The position numbers and the translations under genes are program-made. From an uncultured Clostridia bacterium (lineage in GTDB: Bacteria; Bacillota; Clostridia; Lachnospirales; Lachnospiraceae): 9,318 bases of DNA. Positions 1-5,285 of this stretch are shown in pieces. The first letter of the stretch is position 1; each line of letters begins with the position of its first letter. Under the pieces are notes generated by a model. The model worked only from the letters and a program-made list of their open reading frames with translations. It was not told the DNA's origin and ran no database searches. The stretch spans positions 1 through 9,318 of the forward strand of contig CALZBV010000085.1 in NCBI GenBank assembly GCA_945622055.1, given 5' to 3'.

Positions 1-1
1 G

Positions 2-61
2 CCAAAGTATGCATATTTCGGTGCCTTGTTACGGAAGGAATATGCGGGCTTTGAGGAGTAA
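2..61 (+). CDS. 3' tail of an unidentified upstream gene (partial)
   Basis: Only 19 codons and a TAA stop (59-61) are visible; the peptide ends in ...RKEYAGFEE. I chose this frame because its codons (AAG, GAA, GAG, CGG, GGC) match those of the neighbouring genes and because it stops shortly before a strong + strand terminator at 94-131, as the end of a transcript would. The other two + frames stop at 52-54 and 90-92 and give less protein-like peptides. No family can be recognised from so short a tail. Confidence 0.35.
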   Translation, partial: PKYAYFGALLRKEYAGFEE

Positions 62-93
62 GGGCAGGCAGCCTTTCACGAAAAAAGGGTAAG

Positions 94-131
94 AAAATAC
101 CGGCATCTGTAAATACTGGTGCCGGTATTTT
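94..131 (+). terminator. Rho-independent terminator, possibly bidirectional
   Basis: Perfect 12-bp inverted repeat AAAATACCGGCA (94-105) and TGCCGGTATTTT (120-131) around a 14-nt loop. A T-rich run follows at 128-145. The flank on the other side is A-rich (82-97), so the minus strand also ends in T-rich sequence. The element lies between an upstream + gene and the convergent antiporter gene and could end both transcripts. Confidence 0.85.
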
Positions 132-185
132 TGTAATCTTTTTTTGTGAAAATGAAACCGGAGGCTGCGCGGATGCCGTTTTGAC

Positions 186-1373
186 TTACCTTACCGCTGT
201 TTCTCCCGGATACTTTGAGTAAAGCACCTTTAATACAATCGGTGTAACCACGGAGGAGGTGATAATCAGCAGGATGACACAGGTAAAGTACTCAGGGGTC
301 AGAAGACCTACGGACAGACCCTTCTGGGATACAATCAGGGCAACCTCACCACGGGTCATCATTCCGATGCCGATTTTAAGAGAATCCGGCCAGGAGAAGC
401 GACACAGTCTGGAGATAAGTCCGCAGCCGACGATTTTAGCCGCAAGTGCCACGATGACAAAGAATACGGAGAACAGAAGGATGTCACCGTTTACGTTGGC
501 AAGGCTTGTTTTCAGACCGATACTGGCAAAGAAAATCGGGCCAAACAGCATGTAGGAGTTGATATCCATTTTTTCGGCGATATAGTCCGAATCCTTACAG
601 CTGCAGAGAATGATTCCGGCAACGTAAGCACCGGTAATATCTGCGATTCCGAAGAAATGCTCTGCGCAGTAGGAAAGAATCAGGCAGAGTGCAAGACCAA
701 GAATCGGAATACGTCTTGTGTGCGGGAACATACCGTCCACACGCTTAAACAGCTTAAAGACAATAAAGCCAAGCACGATGCTTCCGGCAAAGAACAGCAG
801 TGTATTTATGATAACGGTGGCAGGCCTGGACTCCGGATTTTTAAAGCCGATGACAAAGGTCAGGACGATAATTCCGATGACATCATCGATAATTGCAGCA
901 CTTAAAATTGTGGTGCCGACCTTTCCTTTGAGGCGACCAAGCTCACGAAGCGTCTGCACGGTAATGCTGACGGAGGTGGCGGTCATTATCGTACCGATAA
1001 ACACTGCACGGTAAAAGGAATCAGTGCCGATGCCGTCAAATCCATAGTAGCAGGCATAAAGGGCGGTTCCGCCAAGCAGAGGAATCAAAACGCCTGCACA
1101 GGCAATCAGAAATGCGAGCGGGCCGGTTTTTAAAAGGTCGCGCAGGTTCGTTTCGAGTCCGGCGGAAAACATCAGGAGAATAACGCCGATTTCGGCCATC
1201 TGGACAAGGAAATCGGTCGGTTCAACCAGATGGAGAAGGCTCGGTCCGATAATCAGGCCGGCAATGATTTCGCCGACAACCTGCGGGGCTTTGAGCTTAC
1301 GTGCCAGAATACCGAATGCTTTGGCAAATACGATGATGATTGCCAGATCCTTGAACACATCATAGGATGCCAT
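186..1373 (-). CDS. Cation/proton antiporter, CPA2 (NapA/KefB-like transport domain)
   Basis: 395-residue integral membrane protein of the Na+/H+ exchanger superfamily (Pfam Na_H_Exchanger type). It is expected to exchange Na+ or K+ for protons across the plasma membrane for pH and ion homeostasis. About 12-13 hydrophobic segments fill the whole length. Diagnostic features are TATSVSITVQ (131-140), an adjacent Asp pair in AAIIDDVIGI (D163, D164), and MMTRGEVALIV (338-348). In characterised family members a DD pair goes with electrogenic Na+/H+ exchange (NapA type), while KefB/KefC-like channels lack it; K288 in the late helix FFASIGLKTS would fit this. There is no C-terminal TrkA-N/RCK regulatory domain, so this is the transport core only. 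Start ATG at 1371-1373 follows AGAGGT on the minus strand at normal spacing. It is transcribed divergently from a Crp/Fnr regulator. The exact ion is not known. Confidence 0.9.
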   Translation of the reverse strand: MASYDVFKDLAIIIVFAKAFGILARKLKAPQVVGEIIAGLIIGPSLLHLVEPTDFLVQMAEIGVILLMFSAGLETNLRDLLKTGPLAFLIACAGVLIPLLGGTALYACYYGFDGIGTDSFYRAVFIGTIMTATSVSITVQTLRELGRLKGKVGTTILSAAIIDDVIGIIVLTFVIGFKNPESRPATVIINTLLFFAGSIVLGFIVFKLFKRVDGMFPHTRRIPILGLALCLILSYCAEHFFGIADITGAYVAGIILCSCKDSDYIAEKMDINSYMLFGPIFFASIGLKTSLANVNGDILLFSVFFVIVALAAKIVGCGLISRLCRFSWPDSLKIGIGMMTRGEVALIVSQKGLSVGLLTPEYFTCVILLIITSSVVTPIVLKVLYSKYPGETAVR

Positions 1374-1423
1374 AATAATTACCTCTTTTTCTCTTCGTGA
1401 TTTATGTAAATGGGGTGAAACAG

Positions 1424-1447
1424 GGAAGAAAGGAAAACGTTTCTTCC
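1424..1447 (-). repeat. Inverted repeat in antiporter leader
   Basis: Arms GGAAGAAA (1424-1431) and TTTCTTCC (1440-1447), perfect over 8 bp, with an 8-nt loop containing AAACG. It falls within the predicted 5' leader of the antiporter mRNA. No T-run follows on the minus strand, so it is not a terminator. It may be an RNA hairpin or a binding site; its function is unknown. Confidence 0.45.
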
Positions 1448-1480
1448 TCTGCCTATTGCTATTTCACGCACCGAAAATTG

Positions 1481-1489
1481 ATTATAGCA
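1481..1489 (-). promoter_or_regulatory. Predicted antiporter promoter, extended -10
   Basis: On the minus strand the sequence reads TGCTATAAT: a perfect TATAAT (1481-1486) with the TGn extension (1487-1489). The position for a -35 hexamer (about 1504-1509) shows only a poor match, and it lies inside the dyad at 1502-1527. An extended -10 with a weak -35 covered by an activator site is the usual design of an activator-dependent promoter. The predicted transcript start is near 1474, giving a leader of about 100 nt. Confidence 0.65.
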
Positions 1490-1501
1490 CCGGAACAGGA
1501 A

Positions 1502-1527
1502 AAAAGTGTTGCAATGGCAACACTTTT
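1502..1527. promoter_or_regulatory. Perfect 11-4-11 dyad, candidate Crp/Fnr-family operator
   Basis: Arms AAAAGTGTTGC (1502-1512) and GCAACACTTTT (1517-1527) with central AATG. The core GTTGC-N4-GCAAC has the 5-4-5 half-site spacing used by Crp/Fnr-family dimers (as in TTGAT-N4-ATCAA of FNR). It sits between the antiporter and a Crp/Fnr-family gene, centred about 40.5 bp upstream of the predicted antiporter start. It also overlaps the predicted -35 and spacer of the regulator gene. It could in principle form an RNA hairpin, but only four T bases follow it. Confidence 0.65.
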
Positions 1528-1536
1528 GTGTAAAAT
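1509..1536 (+). promoter_or_regulatory. Possible promoter of the Crp/Fnr gene
   Basis: TTGCAA (1509-1514, 4/6 of consensus) and TAAAAT (1531-1536, 5/6) are separated by 16 bp, for a predicted start near 1543. The -35 and most of the spacer lie within the dyad at 1502-1527, so bound protein would block polymerase. A second -10-like TATAAA occurs at 1600-1605 but lacks a recognisable -35. Confidence 0.4.
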
Positions 1537-1593
1537 AATAGGTAGAAAACAATTATTTCTTTGTGCAATCTGTAGCATTCTGCAGGAGAGACG

Positions 1594-1617
1594 GTCTGTT
1601 ATAAAATGCCAACAGAC
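1594..1617. repeat. Second dyad upstream of the Crp/Fnr gene
   Basis: GTCTGTT (1594-1600) and AACAGAC (1611-1617) are perfect 7-bp arms around a 10-nt spacer that includes TATAAA. It ends ten bases before the AGGAGA ribosome binding site (1627-1632). It may be a leader hairpin close to the translation start or a separate operator; the sequence does not decide between these. Confidence 0.4.
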
Positions 1618-1637
1618 AGCAAAATCAGGAGAGAAGT

Positions 1638-2396
1638 ATGAAAAAGGAGAAGAAAATCGAAAATCACCCGTTGTTTTCGGGGCTTTCCGCAGAAGAGATT
1701 ACGCGGATTATGCATTGCTTTCGGTTTTATTGCAGACGATACCGGAAAAACGAGTATATTCTTATGGAAGGTGACGAGGTCCGTCAGGTCGGAATTATTC
1801 TGGACGGAGAGATTCTGATGGAGAAGGAGGATATGCTGGGGGAAGGGTGTTTTTTTATGAAGCTGCAGCAGGGAGAGCTGTTTGGTGATATGTTTATCGG
1901 GGAACAGGTACACTGCACTACGTTGAATTACCGCGCCTTATCCGATTGTGAGGTCATGCTGTTTCAGTATCGTACGCTCTGGCCTGATGCAGGCTTTACG
2001 GGCTGCAGATACCATGACGGTATGGAGAAGGAATGGAGAGATACGGAAAAAGCAGTACAGCCTGGCGTCGGAAGACACATCTGTGATTGTCATCTGCGGT
2101 TTGTGGAAAATCTGACAGGCCTTTTAGCACTCAAGACGAGACGAATGCTCGCAAAGGTCGAAATTCTTTCGACCGGTGCACTCCGCCAGAGAATTCTTAC
2201 CTGTTTACGGCTCGTGGGGCAGAGTCCGCAGGGAAAACGGAGCGGGTCGGGAGGATATACGGTGGAGCTTCCGTTTAACAAGACCGAGCTTGCGGAGTTT
2301 CTGTGCGTGAACCGAAGTGCGCTTATGCGTGAGCTGTCACGTATGAGGGAAGAAGGGATTCTGGTATGTGACGGAAAAGTATATACTGTTTTATAA
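1638..2396 (+). CDS. Crp/Fnr-family transcriptional regulator with an enlarged central segment
   Basis: 252 residues. A cyclic-nucleotide-binding-type beta-barrel spans about residues 12-112 (RKNEYILMEGDEV, VGIILDGEIL, GELFGD). A dimerisation helix follows at about 150-180, and a C-terminal winged helix-turn-helix at about 210-252 (NKTELAEFLCVNRSALMREL is the recognition region). The cAMP-contacting Arg-Ser/Thr of E. coli Crp is absent: the matching stretch reads LNYRALSDCEV, so cAMP is an unlikely ligand. Between barrel and dimer helix, residues about 116-148 are longer than in typical clostridial relatives, which makes the protein longer than the usual 220-230. Cys and His cluster there (C123, H126, C149, C151, H152). 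Start ATG follows AGGAGA by about five bases. It probably controls the divergent antiporter and itself through the dyad at 1502-1527. No terminator is visible after the stop. Confidence 0.85.
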   Translation: MKKEKKIENHPLFSGLSAEEITRIMHCFRFYCRRYRKNEYILMEGDEVRQVGIILDGEILMEKEDMLGEGCFFMKLQQGELFGDMFIGEQVHCTTLNYRALSDCEVMLFQYRTLWPDAGFTGCRYHDGMEKEWRDTEKAVQPGVGRHICDCHLRFVENLTGLLALKTRRMLAKVEILSTGALRQRILTCLRLVGQSPQGKRSGSGGYTVELPFNKTELAEFLCVNRSALMRELSRMREEGILVCDGKVYTVL

Positions 2397-2421
2397 ATTA
2401 AAAAAAATTTCAAAAAAACAG

Positions 2422-2453
2422 TTGACAAATGAGGCAGATGGTGTTAGTATAAT
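2422..2453 (+). promoter_or_regulatory. Promoter of the tRNA-Leu pair
   Basis: Perfect -35 TTGACA at 2422-2427. The -10 region reads TAGTATAAT (2445-2453): TAGTAT lies at the ideal 17-bp spacing, and the overlapping TATAAT is 20 bp away. It begins 26 bp after the Crp/Fnr stop codon and 11 bp before the first tRNA, as expected for a strong stable-RNA promoter. Confidence 0.85.
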
Positions 2454-2463
2454 GGAGCAGTTC

Positions 2464-2547
2464 GCAGTTGTGGCGGAATTGGCATACGCGCATGATTCAG
2501 GTTCATGTCCATGTACTTGGGTAGGGGTTCAAGTCCCCTCAACTGCA
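2464..2547 (+). tRNA. tRNA-Leu, anticodon CAG
   Basis: 84-nt class II tRNA with a perfect 7-bp acceptor stem: GCAGTTG (2464-2470) and CAACTGC (2540-2546), discriminator A at 2547. D-arm is GCGGAATTGGCATACGC. Anticodon stem CATGA/TCATG encloses the loop TTCAGGT, giving anticodon CAG (2498-2500), which reads CUG. A long variable arm typical of leucine tRNAs follows, then T-arm GGGG-TTCAAGT-CCCC. The CCA tail is not encoded. Confidence 0.93.
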
Positions 2548-2595
2548 TCGTACCGTATACCAACAAGCTGAGCTGGGAAGGTACAAATTTAAAAT

Positions 2596-2678
2596 GCGGA
2601 AATGCTGGAATTGGCAGACAGGCATGACTAAGGATCATGTGGTCCCCGACCGTGAGGGTTCAAGTCCCTTTTTCCGCA
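2596..2678 (+). tRNA. tRNA-Leu, anticodon AAG
   Basis: 83-nt class II tRNA with acceptor stem GCGGAAA (2596-2602) and TTTCCGC (2671-2677), discriminator A at 2678. Anticodon stem CATGA/TCATG encloses loop CTAAGGA, placing A at position 34 and giving anticodon AAG (2630-2632). It has a long variable arm (GGT...ACC) and T-arm GAGGG-TTCAAGT-CCCTT. The 3' CCA is not encoded. It lies 48 nt after the first tRNA and probably shares its transcript. A34 would need deamination to inosine (TadA-type enzyme) to read CUU, CUC and CUA efficiently. Confidence 0.92.
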
Positions 2679-2696
2679 TTCACCATGATTTAGTTT

Positions 2697-2731
2697 AAAG
2701 CCTTGAAATTGATAAATTTCAGGGCTTTTTT
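2697..2731 (+). terminator. Rho-independent terminator of the tRNA operon
   Basis: Stem AAAGCCTTGAAATT (2697-2710) pairs with AATTTCAGGGCTTT (2715-2728) around loop GATA, about 14 bp with one G-U pair, and a run of six T at 2726-2731. It lies 18 nt after the second tRNA. Confidence 0.9.
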
Positions 2732-2833
2732 CTTATTAAATTAAACAGGCCGCACAATAGAATGGCGGATACAGGAGCTTCTGCAGTACTGTTTTGGAAA
2801 AGTACGGACAAGGTTTGCCGAGCAAAAAAAGGG

Positions 2834-2862
2834 TAGACAAAAGATATTCAATGCGTTATACT
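2834..2862 (+). promoter_or_regulatory. Promoter of the HPt/GGDEF operon
   Basis: TAGACA (2834-2839, 5/6) and TATACT (2857-2862, 5/6) with exactly 17 bp between them. Predicted start near 2869 gives a leader of about 67 nt before the TTG start at 2936. The stretch 2732-2833 upstream shows no gene or other element that I can support. Confidence 0.7.
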
Positions 2863-2935
2863 TATTGATAAGTGTTATTTTGTGTGGTAGACTTCGTGTC
2901 CGTTTGGATACAGTAAGGCGTAGGAGCGTGAGCGT

Positions 2936-3298
2936 TTGGAAAGCAGTCTGTTTTCTGAATTAAAACCATGGATTGAAGATGAGGCTTCCCTTCGGGAACG
3001 GATGGCAGGGCATATGGAACTTTGGGAGGAATGTGTCAGACTACTGCCGGGAGAGGAATTTTTCACAGAAACGGATGCGATGCTTTGCCCTGAGGCGAAG
3101 GAGGCACTGTGGAAACAGCTTCACCGGCTGAAGGGGGATCTTGCCCATTTTGGATTCGACAGGACTGCGGCTATGGCTGCAGAGCTTTGTATGCTGTTAA
3201 GGAAAGAGAAAGCCGGTTTTCTGGCAATACAGGAGAGGTATCAGGACTTAAAGACGGAGTATTTACGGATTGTGGAAAGAATAAGGGTGACGCGATGA
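2936..3298 (+). CDS. Stand-alone HPt (histidine phosphotransfer) domain protein
   Basis: 120-residue, largely helical, cytoplasmic protein with no membrane segment. Its HPt signature is QLHRLKGDLAHFGF (61-74): H63 followed by x-Leu-Lys-Gly matches the phosphorylated histidine of HPt domains (H-x-L-K-G). HPt proteins relay phosphate between receiver domains of hybrid kinases and response regulators. The fit of one motif plus size and helix pattern is good but not proof. Start is TTG at 2936: it has AGGAG at 2922-2926, nine bases upstream, and an in-frame stop (TAG 2921-2923) rules out anything longer. The TGA stop overlaps the ATG of the next gene (ATGA 3295-3298), which implies translational coupling and a shared function with the diguanylate cyclase. 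No histidine kinase or receiver domain is encoded nearby, so its partner must be elsewhere. Confidence 0.8.
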   Translation: MESSLFSELKPWIEDEASLRERMAGHMELWEECVRLLPGEEFFTETDAMLCPEAKEALWKQLHRLKGDLAHFGFDRTAAMAAELCMLLRKEKAGFLAIQERYQDLKTEYLRIVERIRVTR

Positions 3299-5190
3299 GA
3301 AGAAAAAAAATCGGAGTTTTTATCGGCGGAGTTACGCAGAATTTTTCCGGCAGGGTTTGCAGGACCATCAGCCGGAGGGCGGAAGCGCTTGGCTATGATG
3401 TTTATTTTTTTACTACCTTTAATTCCTATGATGATAATCTGCTGTATCTTGATGGAGAGTGCAAAATCTTTGATTTACCGGAGTATTCGGAATTAGACGG
3501 CATCATTGTTGCACCGGATACGATTTATCTGCAGGGAAGATTAGAGGTGCTGTACCGGAAATTAAAGGCGGCTCCGTGTCCGGTGGTTTCTATACGGGAG
3601 CGTCTGGAGGGTGTTTATAATGTTGTGGTGGATGATTCTACTTCCATGGAAAAAATCATCTGTCACTTTATCGAGGAGCATAAGTTTACCAATATTTGCT
3701 TTATGTCCGGACGAATGGATTTAGAGGATGGCCGGAAACGACTGGAATGCTATAAGCGCGTAATGGCGGAGCATGGGCTCTGCGTTACCGATGACATGAT
3801 TTATTATGGGGATTACTGGAAGGAAAAGGGTGAGGCTGCGGCGGAGCATTTCCTTTCGGGAAGAAAGGGTACTCTTCCACAGGCGATTGTCTGCGCGAAT
3901 GATTTCATGGCGATTTCTGTAATGGGTGCGCTGGAACGCAGGGGGATTCGTGTGCCGGAGGATATTTGCGTATCCGGCTTTGATGACGTCATAGAGTCGT
4001 TACAGAGCGTTCCGACGTTGTCAACGGTACGGGTCAGCTTTGAGGATATGGCAGAACGTGCTGTAGATACGATTGACGCGCTTTTCAGAGGAGAGCAGCC
4101 GGATAAGATACAATACGTTTCAACGCTGGAAAGATATCGCGGAAGCTGTGGCTGCTGTTGGCATGAGGAAAAAAGTAAATGGTTTTCCATGGTAAAGGAG
4201 ATTGAGCAAAAACGAGAGGTGATTTATCAGTCTACCTTTATGAATGCAGATATGGAAGGTATAACGGATGAAAAAACGCTGCTTCAGATGGCGAACAAGT
4301 ACTCCTTTGGAGAAGCGACAAAAAAGGTATGGATTTGCCTGTGTGATGAATCGGAGGAGCTTACTGAGGAAGACAGGAATGTCGGTGAGGTTCGAAGAGA
4401 GCTGACGCAGAAAATGATGTTACGTTCAGTAAAGAGTGCGGATAAGGGACTGCAGCTCATGGAGAAACCGTTCGAACGACGGGAACTGATCCCGGAGGAG
4501 GAACGTGCAGAGCTTCCGACGGCAAGCATTTATTTTACGTTGATCCATTATAAAAACCGGATTCTTGGTTATGTTGCGTCCACATTTTCGGATTATGAAA
4601 CATACAATGATATGCTTCAGCCCTGGACGATGGTTTTCTCGGTTGGAGTTGAACACTATCGTCTGCATGAACGCCTGAATGCCATGGAGGATATTAAGCG
4701 TTTATACAAAGAGGATGCGCTGACCGGAATTTACAACCGCCGTGGCTTTGAGGAGCATGCACGAAAGCTTTATTCGGAGGCTGCGGAGAAAAAAAGCCGT
4801 GTGGCAGTCATCTGCATTGACATGGATAATCTGAAAAAGATTAATGATGCGTTTGGACACAATTGCGGGGATGATGCTCTTTGCCGTGTTGCCAGAGCTC
4901 TTGAGAACATGGCGGCAAAGGATATGGTGTATGCGCGGACCGGTGGCGATGAGTTTTGCGTGGTAATGCTGATTGACCAGCCGGGTGCGGGCAGTGATTA
5001 TGTCATGCAGCTTCGGGAAGAGCTGGTGAACGTAAACAAAGCCGGAAGTCAGAATTATTCTGCGGAAATCAGCTGTGGCGTCCATGAGGTAAAGGATGCC
5101 TGCAGAACGTCCCTGATTAAGGCACTCGAGATGAGTGACGGGCATATGTATGAGGATAAGCGGCGAAGAAAAGCGCTGCGACGAGATTAA
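3295..5190 (+). CDS. Diguanylate cyclase with cytoplasmic LacI/PBP1-type sensor domain (GGDEF)
   Basis: 631 residues. Residues about 4-285 form a periplasmic-binding-protein-like fold as in LacI regulators (IGVFIGGVTQNFSGR; CANDFMAISVMGALERRGIRV; VSGFDD; PTLSTVRV), but without the LacI helix-turn-helix and without a signal peptide, so it would sense an intracellular ligand. A Cys-rich SCGCC motif (284-288) ends it. Residues about 290-465 are an unassigned, possibly GAF-like, linker. The GGDEF domain (about 465-631) has DALTGIYNRRGF (474-485), metal ligand D509, the IDMDNLKKINDAFGHN loop, and an intact active site TGGDEF (G550-F554). It should make c-di-GMP from two GTP. The inhibitory RxxD site is missing (AAKD at 540-543). 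Start ATG 3295 overlaps the HPt stop and has AAGGGTGA just upstream. An in-frame ATG at 3109 would run through most of the HPt gene and is not used. Confidence 0.92.
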   Translation: MRRKKIGVFIGGVTQNFSGRVCRTISRRAEALGYDVYFFTTFNSYDDNLLYLDGECKIFDLPEYSELDGIIVAPDTIYLQGRLEVLYRKLKAAPCPVVSIRERLEGVYNVVVDDSTSMEKIICHFIEEHKFTNICFMSGRMDLEDGRKRLECYKRVMAEHGLCVTDDMIYYGDYWKEKGEAAAEHFLSGRKGTLPQAIVCANDFMAISVMGALERRGIRVPEDICVSGFDDVIESLQSVPTLSTVRVSFEDMAERAVDTIDALFRGEQPDKIQYVSTLERYRGSCGCCWHEEKSKWFSMVKEIEQKREVIYQSTFMNADMEGITDEKTLLQMANKYSFGEATKKVWICLCDESEELTEEDRNVGEVRRELTQKMMLRSVKSADKGLQLMEKPFERRELIPEEERAELPTASIYFTLIHYKNRILGYVASTFSDYETYNDMLQPWTMVFSVGVEHYRLHERLNAMEDIKRLYKEDALTGIYNRRGFEEHARKLYSEAAEKKSRVAVICIDMDNLKKINDAFGHNCGDDALCRVARALENMAAKDMVYARTGGDEFCVVMLIDQPGAGSDYVMQLREELVNVNKAGSQNYSAEISCGVHEVKDACRTSLIKALEMSDGHMYEDKRRRKALRRD

Positions 5191-5195
5191 AATAT

Positions 5196-5238
5196 TGTCT
5201 AATAGGAGTCCACGGAGGATTCCTATTAGACATTTTTT
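5196..5238 (+). terminator. Strong Rho-independent terminator after the GGDEF gene
   Basis: Stem TGTCTAATAGGA (5196-5207) with TCCTATTAGACA (5221-5232), extended inward by GTCC/GGAT, for about 16 bp around loop ACGGA. Six T follow (5233-5238). It sits between convergent genes. The minus-strand exit is only moderately T-rich (ATATTTTAAT), so use by the convergent dehydrogenase transcript is possible but less certain. Confidence 0.92.
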
Positions 5239-5285
5239 CTGAGAGGTGCTGTTTGGTGTACCACAAATCATAGTGATAACATTGT

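Noticed and set aside
1432..1447. Possible CcpA (cre-like) site around AAACGTTT
   Set aside because: The core is palindromic, but the outer consensus positions mismatch on both sides.
1502..1527. Reading the dyad as a transcription terminator
   Set aside because: Only four T bases follow, and it lies upstream of divergent genes where no transcript needs to end.
1397..1774. 125-codon open frame spanning the divergent promoter region and the start of the regulator gene
   Set aside because: It crosses the dyads and overlaps the well-supported Crp/Fnr gene in another frame, with no family resemblance.
2762..2836. Short ATG frame of 24 codons after the tRNA terminator
   Set aside because: No ribosome binding site or similarity, and it runs into the -35 of the HPt operon promoter.
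3109..3294. Longer N-terminus for the GGDEF protein starting at ATG 3109
   Set aside because: It would overlap most of the HPt coding region in another frame. The added residues show no domain, and the LacI-type fold begins right after ATG 3295, which has a Shine-Dalgarno-like site and the ATGA overlap.
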